From Azospirillum doebereinerae (GTDB taxonomy: Bacteria > Pseudomonadota > Alphaproteobacteria > Azospirillales > Azospirillaceae): DNA of 64,000 nt. Each line of letters opens with the position of its first letter. Within the stretch, counting starts at the first letter, position 1. The notes below the pieces were generated by a model. The model saw only the letters and a list, made by a program, of their open reading frames with translations. It made no database searches and had not been told where the DNA came from. The position numbers and the translations under genes are program-made. Below are positions 17,213 through 26,406 of the stretch, piece after piece. The DNA lies in the NCBI RefSeq assembly GCF_003989665.1, contig NZ_RZIJ01000028.1, forward strand, positions 1-64,000, read 5' to 3'.

Positions 17213-17506
17213 TCACACGGTCCCGCGCTGCTCGAAGCCCCCTTCGCCGGGGTCGCTGGCGGGTTCGGCCGTCACGGCGCGCACCACCGCCGCCGAGGGG
17301 CCGCGCCGGCAGGCTTCCAGCATGCGGTCCACGGCGTCCGGCGGCCCGGCGAACAGCGCCTCGACCGAACCGTCGGAGCGGTTGCGCACCCAGCCCGACA
17401 GGCCGAGCGCACCCGCCGTCTCCACCGTCCAGCCGCGGTACCACACCCCCTGCACCTTGCCGGAGATCCAGGCGCGCACCGCCTTGCGCGGAACGGCGGC
17501 CGTCAT
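17213..17506 (-). CDS. acyP: acylphosphatase
   Basis: A 97-residue protein of the small acylphosphatase family, which cleaves carboxyl-phosphate bonds such as acetyl phosphate. The motif ISGKVQGVWYRGWTVETA carries the catalytic Arg (WYRG) and phosphate loop, and GWVRNRSDGSVEALFAG carries the catalytic Asn. The tail after residue 85 is longer than usual (EPASDPGEGGFEQRGTV). The ATG overlaps the fadD stop by four bases (ATGA), so it is translationally coupled to the acyl-CoA ligase; whether the two share a pathway is unclear. Confidence 0.93.
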   Translation of the reverse strand: MTAAVPRKAVRAWISGKVQGVWYRGWTVETAGALGLSGWVRNRSDGSVEALFAGPPDAVDRMLEACRRGPSAAVVRAVTAEPASDPGEGGFEQRGTV

Positions 17507-19233
17507 GCCTGCCCCCCGGCGCGCTTGCGCTCCTCCTCGTCGAGCAGCGCCTTGCGCGACAGCTTGCCGATCATCGTCTTGGGCAGCTCGCCCCGGAACT
17601 CCACCTGCTTGGGCATCTCGATGGGGGACAGCTTGTCCTTGAGGAAGGCGATCAGCTCGTCGGCGGTCAGGCTCTTGCCGTCGTCCACCCGGACATAGGC
17701 CTTCACCGTCTGGCCGCGATAGTCGTCGGGAACGCCGGCCACCACGCATTCGGCGACGGCGGGGTGCAGGTAGATCGCCTCCTCGACGTTGCGCGGGTAG
17801 ACGTTGAAGCCGCTGCACAGGATCATGTCCTTGATGCGGTCGACGATGGTGGTGTAGCCGTCCGCGTCCATGATGCCGACGTCGCCGGTGTGCAGGCGGC
17901 CGTCCACCAGGGCCTGCGCCGTCTCCGACGGCTTGTTCCAATAGCCTTTCATCACCTGCGGCCCGCGGATGCAGACCTCGCCCTTTTCGCCGGGCGGCAG
18001 GACGCGGCGCGGTTCCTCCAGGCTGACGATCTCGATCACGGTGCCGGGCAGCGGCAGGCCGATGGAGCCCTTCTTCGCCGGGTGCAGGACCGCCGGGTTG
18101 CAGGTGGCGACCGGCGAGGATTCCGACAGGCCGTAGCCTTCCACAAGCGTGCAGCCGGTGGTGCGCTCGAACGCCTCCTTGACCTCCAGCGGCAGCGGCG
18201 CGCCGCCCGACATGCAGAAGCGGATCGAGGACAGATCGTACTCGGCCAGCCGCTTGTGGTGGTTGATCGCGGTGTAGATCGTCGGCACGGCGGGGAACAG
18301 GGTGATGCGTTCCTTCGCCAGCGTCTCCATCACCTGGTCCAGCTCGAAGCGCGGCAGCAGGATGATCTCCGCCCCCAGCCGCAGGCCAAAGTTCATCACC
18401 GCCGTCATCGCGAAGACGTGGAACAGCGGCAGCACGCCGAGCAGCTTTTCCTGGCCGCTGTGGTCCTGACCCTGCGCGCGCTCCTTGGCCTCGTACCACG
18501 TGGCGCACTGCACCGTGTTGGCGTAGAGGTTGGCGTGGGTCAGCATGGCGCCCTTGGGCACGCCGGTGGTGCCGCCGGTGTATTGCAGCACCGCCACGTC
18601 CTGGGTCGGGTCGATGGAGACGCGGGTCGCGTGCCCGCTCCCGGCGATCAGGCTCGAGAACGACAGATGGCGGTCGTCGGACGGGATCTTGGCGATCTCC
18701 GCCCGCTTGGCGATGGGGAACAGCCAGTTCTTCGGGAAGGGCAGGATGTCGGCCATGCGGCAGACCACCAGACGCTTCAGCCGCGTCTCGGCCAGCATCC
18801 GCTCCATCTTCCCATAGAGCAGCTTGAGGTCCAGCGTGACCATCAGGTCGATGGCGCTGTCCTCGATCTGGTGGGCCAGCTCGCGCTCGGCGTAGAGCGG
18901 GTTGAAGTTCACCACCGTGCCGCCGGCCTTCAGGATCGCGAAGAAGCAGACGACGTAATAGGGCGTGTTGGGCAGGAACAGCCCCACCCGCGTGCCTTTC
19001 CCGACCCCGGCGGCCTGGAAGCCGCGCGCGGCGCGCTCCACCAACCGCCCGACCTCGCGGTAGCTGGTGGTCTTGCCCAGGAAGTTCAGGCAGGGATTGT
19101 CGCCATGCCGCGCCACCGCCTCGTCCAGCAGCGCCGGCAGGGGCAGCGCCGGGATCGGCATCGCCCAGTCGACGCCGGGCGGGTAGGACGAGATCCACGG
19201 ATAATCGGGCAGTCTTCGGGCCGCTTCACCCAT
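17503..19233 (-). CDS. fadD: long-chain fatty acid-CoA ligase
   Basis: A 576-residue ANL-superfamily adenylating enzyme. Motifs: P-loop-like YTGGTTGVPKGAMLTH, the A5 segment GYGLSESSP, LHTGDVG and the hinge VDRIKDMILCSGFNVYPR, with the C-terminal lysine in PKTMIGKLSRKAL. It activates fatty acids to acyl-CoA for beta-oxidation or lipid remodelling at the inner membrane. I place the start at 19233, where GGGAG lies eight bases upstream, rather than at an ATG seven codons earlier with no ribosome-binding site. acyP overlaps its stop. Confidence 0.93.
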   Translation of the reverse strand: MGEAARRLPDYPWISSYPPGVDWAMPIPALPLPALLDEAVARHGDNPCLNFLGKTTSYREVGRLVERAARGFQAAGVGKGTRVGLFLPNTPYYVVCFFAILKAGGTVVNFNPLYAERELAHQIEDSAIDLMVTLDLKLLYGKMERMLAETRLKRLVVCRMADILPFPKNWLFPIAKRAEIAKIPSDDRHLSFSSLIAGSGHATRVSIDPTQDVAVLQYTGGTTGVPKGAMLTHANLYANTVQCATWYEAKERAQGQDHSGQEKLLGVLPLFHVFAMTAVMNFGLRLGAEIILLPRFELDQVMETLAKERITLFPAVPTIYTAINHHKRLAEYDLSSIRFCMSGGAPLPLEVKEAFERTTGCTLVEGYGLSESSPVATCNPAVLHPAKKGSIGLPLPGTVIEIVSLEEPRRVLPPGEKGEVCIRGPQVMKGYWNKPSETAQALVDGRLHTGDVGIMDADGYTTIVDRIKDMILCSGFNVYPRNVEEAIYLHPAVAECVVAGVPDDYRGQTVKAYVRVDDGKSLTADELIAFLKDKLSPIEMPKQVEFRGELPKTMIGKLSRKALLDEEERKRAGGQA

Positions 19234-19389
19234 GCGCGTTGCTCCCATGCTCATTTTTCAGCCGGCCGCTCTCGGGCGGCACTTGCGGCAAGCCTATACC
19301 CCATGGGGCAGGCTTGTCCCCTGTCTGAGAAATGGGCACGCGACGGACATGGACAAGCGTCGACGCAATGGGCGTGGACGCAACCGGCG

Positions 19390-20451
19390 TCAGCGCAGGC
19401 GGTGCGCGGCCTCCACCGCCATCCACTCGGCCAGCGCCACGTCCTCGCCCACGGTGAGCACGGCGACCGACAGCGGCTGGTCCTGGGGAAAGTGATAGGC
19501 GGCGGCGCTGACACCCGGCCCGCCCCCGCTGTGCCCCCAATAGGGACCGGCCAGCGGGTCGCGCTCCACCATCAGCCCCAGCCCATAGCCCGGCTCGACC
19601 CAGGGCCGTCCGGTCATCGGCGCGTTGACCGGCAGGCCGTCGCGCATGCGGACGAGCAACTCGGCCGGCAAATAGCCCGGCATCGACAGCCCATGGACGA
19701 AGCGCGCGGCGTCCGCCGCCGTCATCGCGGCGACGCCATGCGCGACCCAGCCGGGGTGGTAGCGCTCGGCGACGGTCCGATCGGGGAATTGCGGGCTCGG
19801 CCCGAACAGCAGGCTCGCCAGATCGTCCCGCTCCTGCGGCAGCGTCGCGGAGGCCAGCCCCAGCGGACGGAACACCTCGGCTTGCAGCAGATCGGCCAGC
19901 GGCAGGCCGCCGGCCCGCTCCAGCAGCCGCTTCAGCAGCAGGTAGCCGATGTTGGAATAGGCGAAGCCACCGACCGGTCCCCCCTCGACGCCGCAGCGTG
20001 CGAGGAACTCGTCGTCGCTCCACGGCTCCAGGGCGGCGGCGACGGCCCAGTGGTAATCGTCCCGCCCGCCGTAATCCGGCAGCCCGGCCCGGTGGGCCAG
20101 GATCTGCGCGAGGGTCACCGGAACCGGACGCGCGGCCAGTTCGGGCAGCCAGCGCCCCACCGGCGCGTCCAGCTCCACCACGCCGCGCGCGGCCAGACGC
20201 AGGACGGCGGCGGCGAGGATCGTCTTGGTCAGGCTGTAGACGAGGCCGCGATGGGCCGTCGGAGGCTTCAGCACCGAGGAGCCGGACCGCGCCAGACCGA
20301 CGCTCCAGCTGCGGGTCCCGCTGTGGACCGCCACCACGGCGGCGCGTACGGCGAGCTGCCCGTCCTTCGCGCCGGTGTCGTCGTTCAGAAGGCTTTTCAG
20401 CGCCTCCGTCAACACCGCGACGCGGGCCGGATCGTCCAAAACCTCGACCAT
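19390..20451 (-). CDS. class C beta-lactamase-like serine hydrolase
   Basis: A 353-residue member of the beta-lactamase/penicillin-binding PF00144 family. The catalytic SxxK is SLTK (VYSLTKTIL), the YxN motif is YSN in GFAYSNIGYLL, and the third motif is HSGGGPG. No signal peptide is visible, so it is likely cytosolic and more probably an esterase or D-amino acid peptidase than a true beta-lactamase. It starts at 20451 and lies downstream of ppdK on the same strand, separated by two hairpins, so it is probably transcribed on its own. Confidence 0.85.
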   Translation of the reverse strand: MVEVLDDPARVAVLTEALKSLLNDDTGAKDGQLAVRAAVVAVHSGTRSWSVGLARSGSSVLKPPTAHRGLVYSLTKTILAAAVLRLAARGVVELDAPVGRWLPELAARPVPVTLAQILAHRAGLPDYGGRDDYHWAVAAALEPWSDDEFLARCGVEGGPVGGFAYSNIGYLLLKRLLERAGGLPLADLLQAEVFRPLGLASATLPQERDDLASLLFGPSPQFPDRTVAERYHPGWVAHGVAAMTAADAARFVHGLSMPGYLPAELLVRMRDGLPVNAPMTGRPWVEPGYGLGLMVERDPLAGPYWGHSGGGPGVSAAAYHFPQDQPLSVAVLTVGEDVALAEWMAVEAAHRLR

Positions 20452-20582
20452 CGCCTCATCCCTCTCCCATTCTCGAACACTGATGTTCCGGTTCCAACGA
20501 CAAGATGGGCGAGTTTCAAAGTTGTAACATTAGGGGGAAACATAAGGTCCCGATTAACCTTTTCAAGTCGAGCCGGATAACG

Positions 20583-20618
20583 AAAAAGCCCTTTCCCAGC
20601 AATGGGAAAGGGCTTCTT
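20583..20618 (-). terminator. Rho-independent terminator after ppdK
   Basis: A perfect 12-bp stem (AGCCCTTTCCCA at 20587-20598 with TGGGAAAGGGCT at 20603-20614) is followed on the minus strand by TTTTTC. It lies about 110 bp past the ppdK stop. Confidence 0.85.
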
Positions 20619-20677
20619 TGCGCGTGTTGCGCACACCAGGAAATTAAAGGAAAACCCGGCGTCCGAATGTTTCAATT

Positions 20678-20710
20678 CCGTCATGCCCGCGCTTGGTGCG
20701 GGCATGACGG
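20678..20710. repeat. GTCATGCCCGC palindrome
   Basis: A perfect 13-bp inverted repeat (CCGTCATGCCCGC at 20678-20690 and GCGGGCATGACGG at 20698-20710) sits 19 bp past the ppdK stop, upstream of the true terminator. Its form resembles REP-like palindromes common in alphaproteobacteria; it could protect the ppdK mRNA 3' end. Confidence 0.7.
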
Positions 20711-20728
20711 AGAGAAACGCCGCCGTCC

Positions 20729-23422
20729 TCAGTCCCGCTTGACCGTATCGCTGTTCAGCGCGGCCTGGGCGGCGGCGAGACGGGCGATCGGCACGCGGTA
20801 GGGCGAGCAGGACACGTAATCCAGCCCGATCGACTCGCAGAAGGAGATCGAGGCCGGGTCGCCGCCATGCTCGCCGCAGATGCCGAGCTTGATGTCCGGA
20901 CGCACCGCGCGGCCGCGCTGGGCGGCGAGGTCGATCAGCTCGCCGACGCCGGTGGCGTCCAGCGTCTGGAACGGGTCGTGCTCCAGGATGCCCTGACGCT
21001 GGTACTCCGGCAGGAAGGCGCCGGCGTCGTCGCGCGACAGGCCGAAGGTGGTCTGCGTCAGGTCGTTGGTGCCGAAGGAGAAGAACTCCGCCGTCTCCGC
21101 GATGTCGCCGGCCCGCAGCGCGGCGCGCGGCAGCTCGATCATCGTGCCGACCAGATACTCGAAGCTCTGCCCGGTCGCGGCCTTGACCTCGGCGGCGGCC
21201 TTGTCGATCACGGCCTTGAGGATATCGAACTCCTTCTTGGTCATGATCAGCGGGATCATCACCTCGGGAGTCACCGTCTCGCCGCTGATCTTGGAGACCT
21301 CGGCCGCCGCCGCGAAGATCGCGCGGGCCTGCATCTCGTAGATTTCCGGGTAGGTGATGCCGAGGCGGCAGCCGCGATGCCCCAGCATCGGGTTGGCCTC
21401 GTGGAGCTGGATCGTCCGGTGGCGCACCCGCAGCGGGTCGGTGCCGGTGGCCTTGGCGACCTCGTCCATGTCCTGCTCGGTGTTGGGCAGGAACTCGTGC
21501 AGCGGCGGGTCGAGCAGGCGGATCGTCACCGGCAGCCCGGCCATGATCGTGAACAGGTCGACGAAGTCCTTCTTCTGGAAGGGCTCCAGCTTGGCCAGCG
21601 CGGTGCGGCGGCCCTCCTCGCTCTCGGCCAGGATCATCTCGCGGACGGCGAGGATGCGGGCCGGGTCGAAGAACATGTGCTCGGTGCGCGACAGGCCGAT
21701 GCCCTCGGCGCCGAACTTCCGCGCGGTGCGGGCGTCGAGCGGGGTCTCGGCGTTGGTGCGGATCTTCATGCGGCGGATGCCGTCGGCCCAGCCCATCAGC
21801 GTGGCGAAGTCGCCCGACAGCTCCGGCTGGATCGTCGGCACCTCGCCCAGCATCACCTCGCCGGTCGAGCCGTCGATGGTGACGATGTCGCCTTCCTTGA
21901 CGGTGACGCCGCGCACGGCCATCAGCTTGTTCTTGTAGTCGATGCGGATGTCGCCGGCGCCCGACACGCAGGCGCGGCCCATGCCGCGCGCCACGACGGC
22001 CGCGTGGCTGGTCATGCCGCCGCGGCTGGTCAGGATGCCGCGGGCGGCGTGCATGCCGTGGATGTCCTCGGGCGAGGTCTCGATGCGGCACAGGATGACG
22101 GCGTCGCCGACGCCGGCCATCTGCTCGGCCTCGTCGGCGGTGAACACCACCTTGCCCGACGCGGCGCCCGGCGAGGCCGGCAGGCCCTTGGCGATCACCT
22201 TGCGGTCGGCCTTGGGGTCGAGCGTCGGGTGGAGCAGCTGGTCGAGCGAGGCCGGGTCGATGCGCTTGATCGCCTCGTTGCGGTCGATCACGCCTTCATT
22301 GGCCAGATCGACGGCGATCTTCAGCGCCGCCGGGGCGGTGCGCTTGCCGTTGCGGGTCTGGAGCATGAACAGCTTGTTCTGCTGGACCGTGAACTCGATG
22401 TCCTGCATGTCGCGGTAGTGCAGCTCCAGCTTGAGGCGCACCTCGTTGAGCTGGTTGAACACGTCGGGCATGACCTCCTCCATGGCGGGGAGGTCGGACT
22501 TGTTGGCGATCTTGCCGGCGACGGTCAGGTGCTGCGGCGTGCGGATGCCGGCCACCACGTCCTCGCCCTGGGCGTTGACGAGGTATTCGCCGTAGAAGGC
22601 GTTCTCGCCGGTCGACGGGTTGCGGGTGAAGGCCACGCCGGTGGCGCAATCCTCGCCCATGTTGCCGAACACCATGCACTGCACGTTGACCGCCGTGCCC
22701 CAGCTGGCCGGGATGTCGTGCAGGCGGCGGTAGGTGATGGCGCGCGCGTTCATCCACGAGCCGAAGACGGCGCCGATGGCGCCCCACAGCTGCTCCTGGA
22801 CGTCCTGCGGGAAGGGCGTGCCCAGCTCGCGCTCGACGGCCTTCTTGTAGTCCTCGATCACGCTCTGCCAGTCGGCGGCGGTGAGGTCGGTGTCCAGGCT
22901 GTAGTTCTTGTCGCGCTTGTGGCCGTCGAGGATGTCCTCGAAGTGATGGTGGTCCACGTCGAGCACGACGTTGGAGTACATCTGGATGAAGCGGCGGTAG
23001 CTGTCGTAGGCGAAGCGCGCGTCACCCGAGCGCAGCGCCAGGCCGCGCGCCGTGGCGTCGTTGAGGCCGAGGTTGAGGACCGTGTCCATCATGCCCGGCA
23101 TCGAGGCCCGCGCGCCCGAGCGCACCGAGACCAGCAGCGGGTTGGCCGGCTCGCCGAACTTGGCGTCCATCGCGGCCTCCAGACGGGCCACGGCATCGGC
23201 GACCTGCGTCTTCAGCTCGGGCGGATAGGCCCGGCCGTTGGCATAGAAATGCGTGCAGAGTTCGGTCGTGATGGTGAAGCCGGGGGGAACCGGCAGGCCC
23301 AGATTGGCCATCTCGGCCAAGTTGGCACCCTTGCCGCCCAGCAGGTTCTTCATATCGGCCCGCCCTTCGGTGGCGCCGGCCCCGAAGGTGTAGACCCACT
23401 TGCTCTCGCCCTGGCTCGACAT
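20729..23422 (-). CDS. ppdK: pyruvate, phosphate dikinase
   Basis: An 897-residue enzyme interconverting pyruvate, ATP and phosphate with PEP, AMP and pyrophosphate. Domains run ATP-grasp (1-340, opening GAGATEGRADMKNLLGGKGA), the swivelling phosphohistidine domain (GGMTSHAAVVARGMG with catalytic His) and the PEP/pyruvate barrel (C-terminal CGEHGGDP with catalytic Cys). Length and order are those of bacterial PPDK. The ATG at 23422 is chosen because a GAGG lies about nine bases upstream; ATGs three and eighteen codons earlier lack one. It gives a reversible gluconeogenic entry and suits growth on organic acids. A 7-3-7 palindrome lies 93 bp upstream. Confidence 0.97.
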   Translation of the reverse strand: MSSQGESKWVYTFGAGATEGRADMKNLLGGKGANLAEMANLGLPVPPGFTITTELCTHFYANGRAYPPELKTQVADAVARLEAAMDAKFGEPANPLLVSVRSGARASMPGMMDTVLNLGLNDATARGLALRSGDARFAYDSYRRFIQMYSNVVLDVDHHHFEDILDGHKRDKNYSLDTDLTAADWQSVIEDYKKAVERELGTPFPQDVQEQLWGAIGAVFGSWMNARAITYRRLHDIPASWGTAVNVQCMVFGNMGEDCATGVAFTRNPSTGENAFYGEYLVNAQGEDVVAGIRTPQHLTVAGKIANKSDLPAMEEVMPDVFNQLNEVRLKLELHYRDMQDIEFTVQQNKLFMLQTRNGKRTAPAALKIAVDLANEGVIDRNEAIKRIDPASLDQLLHPTLDPKADRKVIAKGLPASPGAASGKVVFTADEAEQMAGVGDAVILCRIETSPEDIHGMHAARGILTSRGGMTSHAAVVARGMGRACVSGAGDIRIDYKNKLMAVRGVTVKEGDIVTIDGSTGEVMLGEVPTIQPELSGDFATLMGWADGIRRMKIRTNAETPLDARTARKFGAEGIGLSRTEHMFFDPARILAVREMILAESEEGRRTALAKLEPFQKKDFVDLFTIMAGLPVTIRLLDPPLHEFLPNTEQDMDEVAKATGTDPLRVRHRTIQLHEANPMLGHRGCRLGITYPEIYEMQARAIFAAAAEVSKISGETVTPEVMIPLIMTKKEFDILKAVIDKAAAEVKAATGQSFEYLVGTMIELPRAALRAGDIAETAEFFSFGTNDLTQTTFGLSRDDAGAFLPEYQRQGILEHDPFQTLDATGVGELIDLAAQRGRAVRPDIKLGICGEHGGDPASISFCESIGLDYVSCSPYRVPIARLAAAQAALNSDTVKRD

Positions 23423-23514
23423 CGCAGACATCCTCGCTCGCCCCATGGTCGTCCGGCTCCGGTCGGGCGTGGTCAACGCTTTTGACCGGCGTGCCGCTGG
23501 TGCGCCCTTCTATC

Positions 23515-23531
23515 GTCCCAATCGTTGGGAC
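23515..23531. promoter_or_regulatory. palindromic operator candidate upstream of ppdK
   Basis: GTCCCAA-TCG-TTGGGAC is a perfect 7-3-7 dyad 93 bp upstream of the ppdK start. Its symmetry and position suit a repressor or activator site; the regulator is unknown. Confidence 0.45.
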
Positions 23532-23832
23532 ACAAGACGGTCGCGTGGTCTAGGACGGCTTATCGTGCCATTAAGGACAACCGCGCTTTGCGACTATAAC
23601 GGAGCGCAACCTTTGGAACCGTCCTGACGAAACCGCATAGCCGATGATTTCGCAGGCGGATCGTTAAGACAAGCGTTGGACGCCTTCTGTCCGGATCATG
23701 CCTGATATTACGCGGGCGGAATGGAAATTCGCGGAGATGGGAGGTTGGCCTGTCAATCGCGTGAAAGCGCTAACATTTGATAGGTTCTGAAGCCCCGCTC
23801 CCATTCTCATCCCCGCGCAGGTGCTGGGCATA

Positions 23833-23858
23833 ACCCTCTCCTCCCCCGGGGAGAGGGT
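23833..23858. repeat. CCCTCTCCC-family palindrome
   Basis: Arms ACCCTCTCC (23833-23841) and GGAGAGGGT (23850-23858). It is followed by GGCCCGCAGGGCC and GTGAGGGG, an arrangement also seen in the copies near 45.8 kb. Confidence 0.75.
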
Positions 23859-23960
23859 GGCCCGCAGGGCCGGTGAGGGGGCGTTACGCCCGGTAGGGCG
23901 GAAGAAAAACGCTGAGCGATTTCCTATGTTTGCCGGTCGCCATGCGTCCCCCTCACCCAA

Positions 23961-23983
23961 CCCTCTCCCTGGGGGGGAGAGGG
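23961..23983. repeat. CCCTCTCCC-family palindrome
   Basis: Arms CCCTCTCCC (23961-23969) and GGGAGAGGG (23975-23983), preceded by CCCCTCACCCAA. It lies 20 bp past the glk stop and is the inverse orientation of the copy at 23833, so the two bracket about 150 bp. Confidence 0.75.
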
Positions 23984-24002
23984 CTATGTCGGCGTCCCTG
24001 CC

Positions 24003-24983
24003 TCACACCGCCCCCGCCGCCTCGGCCAGACCCAGGAAGGCCGGCAGCTCGTGGGTGACGACGTAGGTCGGGATCGGCGCCAGGAAGTCGTGCATCCGCC
24101 CCTTTTCCAGGAAGCGCTTGCGGAAGCGGGAATGGGTGAACAGCGGCCCCAGCTTCGGCACCACGCCGCCCGCGATGTAGACGCCGCCATGCGCGCCCAG
24201 CGTCAGCGCCAGATTGCCGGCCACCGTGCCCAGCATGGCGCAGAACATCTCCGCCGCCTCGACACAATGCGGGTTGTTGCCGGCGATGGCCGACTCGGTG
24301 ACCTGCGCCGGGGTCAGCACCGCCGGCTCCCGCCCGTCGAGGATCGACAGCGCCTCGAACAGGTTGACCAGCCCCGGACCCGACAGCACGCGCTCAGCCG
24401 AGACGTGCTGGAATCGCTTGCGGAGCTGGCCCAGCACGGCGCTCTCGCGGTCGCTGATCGGGGCCATGGTGACGTGGCCGCCCTCCCCCGACAGCGCCGA
24501 CCAGCGCCCGTCCGCGCCGGGGATCAGTCCGGACATGCCCAGCCCGCTGCCCGGCCCCAGCACCGCGATCACCCCGCCCGGCCTGGGCGCGCCCTCGCCC
24601 ACCTGCCGGCGGTCGTCCGCGTCCAGCCGGGGCACCGACAGCGCGACGGCGGTGAAGTCGTTGATCACCGCCAGCCCGTCCAGCCCCAGCGCGTCGCGCA
24701 CCCGGCCGGTCGAGAACTCCCAGACGAGGTTGGTCATGGCGACGTGGTCGCCGGTGACCGGCCCGGCCACGGCGAAGGCGCCGCGCCGAGGGCGGCCCGG
24801 CGTCCCCGTCTCCGCCAGCCCGACCGCCGCCAGATAGGCCGAGGCGGCGGACTCCAGCGACGGATACTCGGCGCAGCGCAGGATCCGCACCTCGCGGATG
24901 ACGCGCCCGTCGATCAGGCCGAAGCGGGCGTTGGTGGCGCCGATGTCGGCGACCAGGATGGGGGAGGCGCTGTCACGAGTCAT
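24003..24983 (-). CDS. glk: glucokinase
   Basis: A 326-residue ROK-independent Glk-type glucokinase. The phosphate loop VADIGATNARFGL, the catalytic Asp in VINDFTAVALSV, ATP-binding GPGSGLGMSGL and the glucose-binding EGGHV segment are present. It phosphorylates glucose to glucose 6-phosphate in the cytosol. It starts 25 bp after otsA stops on the same strand, so the two are likely co-transcribed; glucose 6-phosphate is an OtsA substrate, which makes the pairing sensible. A repeat palindrome follows its stop. Confidence 0.94.
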   Translation of the reverse strand: MTRDSASPILVADIGATNARFGLIDGRVIREVRILRCAEYPSLESAASAYLAAVGLAETGTPGRPRRGAFAVAGPVTGDHVAMTNLVWEFSTGRVRDALGLDGLAVINDFTAVALSVPRLDADDRRQVGEGAPRPGGVIAVLGPGSGLGMSGLIPGADGRWSALSGEGGHVTMAPISDRESAVLGQLRKRFQHVSAERVLSGPGLVNLFEALSILDGREPAVLTPAQVTESAIAGNNPHCVEAAEMFCAMLGTVAGNLALTLGAHGGVYIAGGVVPKLGPLFTHSRFRKRFLEKGRMHDFLAPIPTYVVTHELPAFLGLAEAAGAV

Positions 24984-25008
24984 GGTCTGGACGCTCTGCC
25001 TTTGCGGA

Positions 25009-26406
25009 TCACGAATAGGGCGCGCGGGTCAGCGCGTCGACGTAGGCCTCGCGCCACCAACCGATATCATGGGACCGCAGGGTCCGCATCAGCGCGGCGT
25101 GGCGCTCCTTGCGCTCGCCCAGCGGCATGGTCAGGGCGCGTTGCAGCGCGTCGCCCACCCCCTCGACGTCGAAGGGGTTGACGATCATCGCCTCCCCCAT
25201 CTCCTGGGCGGCGCCGGCGAACTGCGAGAGCACCAGCACGCCCGGATTGTCGGAGTCCTGGCAGGCGACGTATTCCTTGGCGACGAGGTTCATGCCGTCG
25301 CGCAGCGGGGTCACCAGCCCGACGTTGGCCAGCCGGTAGAACCCCGCCAGCACGCGCTGGCCGAAGCTGCGGTTCAGGTAGCGGATCGGCTGCCAGTCGA
25401 ACTCGGCGAACTGGCCGTTGATGCGCCCGGCCATCTCCGACAGCTCGCGCCGGATGGCGATGTATTCGGGCACGTCCTCGCGGCTCGGCGGGGCGATCTG
25501 GAGGAAACTGACGCGGTTGCGGTGCTCCGGGTATTCGGACAGCAGCTGCTCGAAGGCGGCGAAGCGCTGCGGCAGGCCCTTGGAGTAGTCCAGCCGGTCC
25601 ACGCCCACGATCAGCCGGCGCCCGACCAGGCTTTCGCGCAGCCGTTCGGTCTGGCGCGAGCGCCCGGCGGTGCGGGCGAGGCTCTCCAGCGCGGCGGTGT
25701 CGATGCTGATGGGGAAGACCTGGGCGCGCAGCGTCCGTCCGAAGGCCCGCACGGTGGCGCTGCCGTAGGCGCCGCGCTGCTCGACCGTGCCGTCGGTCTG
25801 CAGGCGGATGTAGTCGACGAAGCTGCGCAGATCGGTCTGGGTGTGGAAGCCGACCAGATCGTAGGCGCACAGTTCGCGGATCAGGTCGCGGTGGTTGGGC
25901 AGCGCGGTCAGCAGTTCCGGCGGCGGAAAGGGCGTGTGCAGGAAGAAGCCCATCCGCTGCGAGCAGCCCTTGCGCCGCAGCTCGTCGGCGAAGGGGATCA
26001 GGTGGTAGTCGTGGACCCACACCATGTCGTCGGGCTTGAGCAGCGGCTCCAGCCGGTCGGCGAAATAGGCGTTGACCCGCTCGTAGCCCTCGCGCGTGCG
26101 CCGGTTCACCGTGATCAGGCCCAGCCGGTAATGGAACAGCGGCCACAGGGTCTGGTTGGCGAAGCCGTTGTAATACTCGTCGTGGTCGCGCCGCCCGAGG
26201 TCGAGCGTGGCGTAGGTCAGCTTGCCCACCTCGGTCCGCGTCGGCTCGGCCTGGGAGTCGCCGTCCACGACGTTGCCGCTCCAGCCGAACCAGATGCCGC
26301 CGGTCTTCTTCAGCGCCGCCAGGACGGCGACGGCCAGACCGCCGGCGGCCTGCTTGCCCTCATCCACGGGCGCGACCCGGTTGGACACGACGACGAGTCT
26401 GCTCAC
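25009..26406 (-). CDS. otsA: trehalose-6-phosphate synthase
   Basis: A 465-residue GT20 glycosyltransferase making trehalose 6-phosphate from UDP-glucose and glucose 6-phosphate. It shows the GT20 start RLVVVSNRVAP, the N-terminal loop GGLAVAVLAAL, VWVHDYHLIPFADELR, and LVAKEYVACQDSDNPGVLVLSQFAG near the C terminus. Length is typical of OtsA. Trehalose protects against osmotic and dry stress. otsB is not adjacent, so the phosphatase must be elsewhere. glk lies downstream in the same transcript. A CTGC-N3-GCAG dyad lies about 195 bp upstream. Confidence 0.94.
   Translation of the reverse strand: MSRLVVVSNRVAPVDEGKQAAGGLAVAVLAALKKTGGIWFGWSGNVVDGDSQAEPTRTEVGKLTYATLDLGRRDHDEYYNGFANQTLWPLFHYRLGLITVNRRTREGYERVNAYFADRLEPLLKPDDMVWVHDYHLIPFADELRRKGCSQRMGFFLHTPFPPPELLTALPNHRDLIRELCAYDLVGFHTQTDLRSFVDYIRLQTDGTVEQRGAYGSATVRAFGRTLRAQVFPISIDTAALESLARTAGRSRQTERLRESLVGRRLIVGVDRLDYSKGLPQRFAAFEQLLSEYPEHRNRVSFLQIAPPSREDVPEYIAIRRELSEMAGRINGQFAEFDWQPIRYLNRSFGQRVLAGFYRLANVGLVTPLRDGMNLVAKEYVACQDSDNPGVLVLSQFAGAAQEMGEAMIVNPFDVEGVGDALQRALTMPLGERKERHAALMRTLRSHDIGWWREAYVDALTRAPYS

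Larger units (their letters stand above)
23423..24002. other. ppdK-glk intergenic region with repeats
   Basis: No gene is seen. It contains the ppdK promoter side, the palindrome at 23515-23531 and two dispersed CCCTCTCCC palindromes (23833-23858, 23961-23983). Reading frames across the repeats are artefacts of their composition. Confidence 0.6.

Noticed and set aside
17764..20580. A 938-codon plus-strand open frame
   Set aside because: It lies antisense to fadD and the serine hydrolase, whose motifs are complete. The translation is Arg/Gly/Gln/His-rich, the usual shadow of GC-rich coding DNA.
20867..23485. An 872-codon plus-strand open frame
   Set aside because: Antisense shadow of ppdK; no domain or motif is recognisable and the composition is biased.
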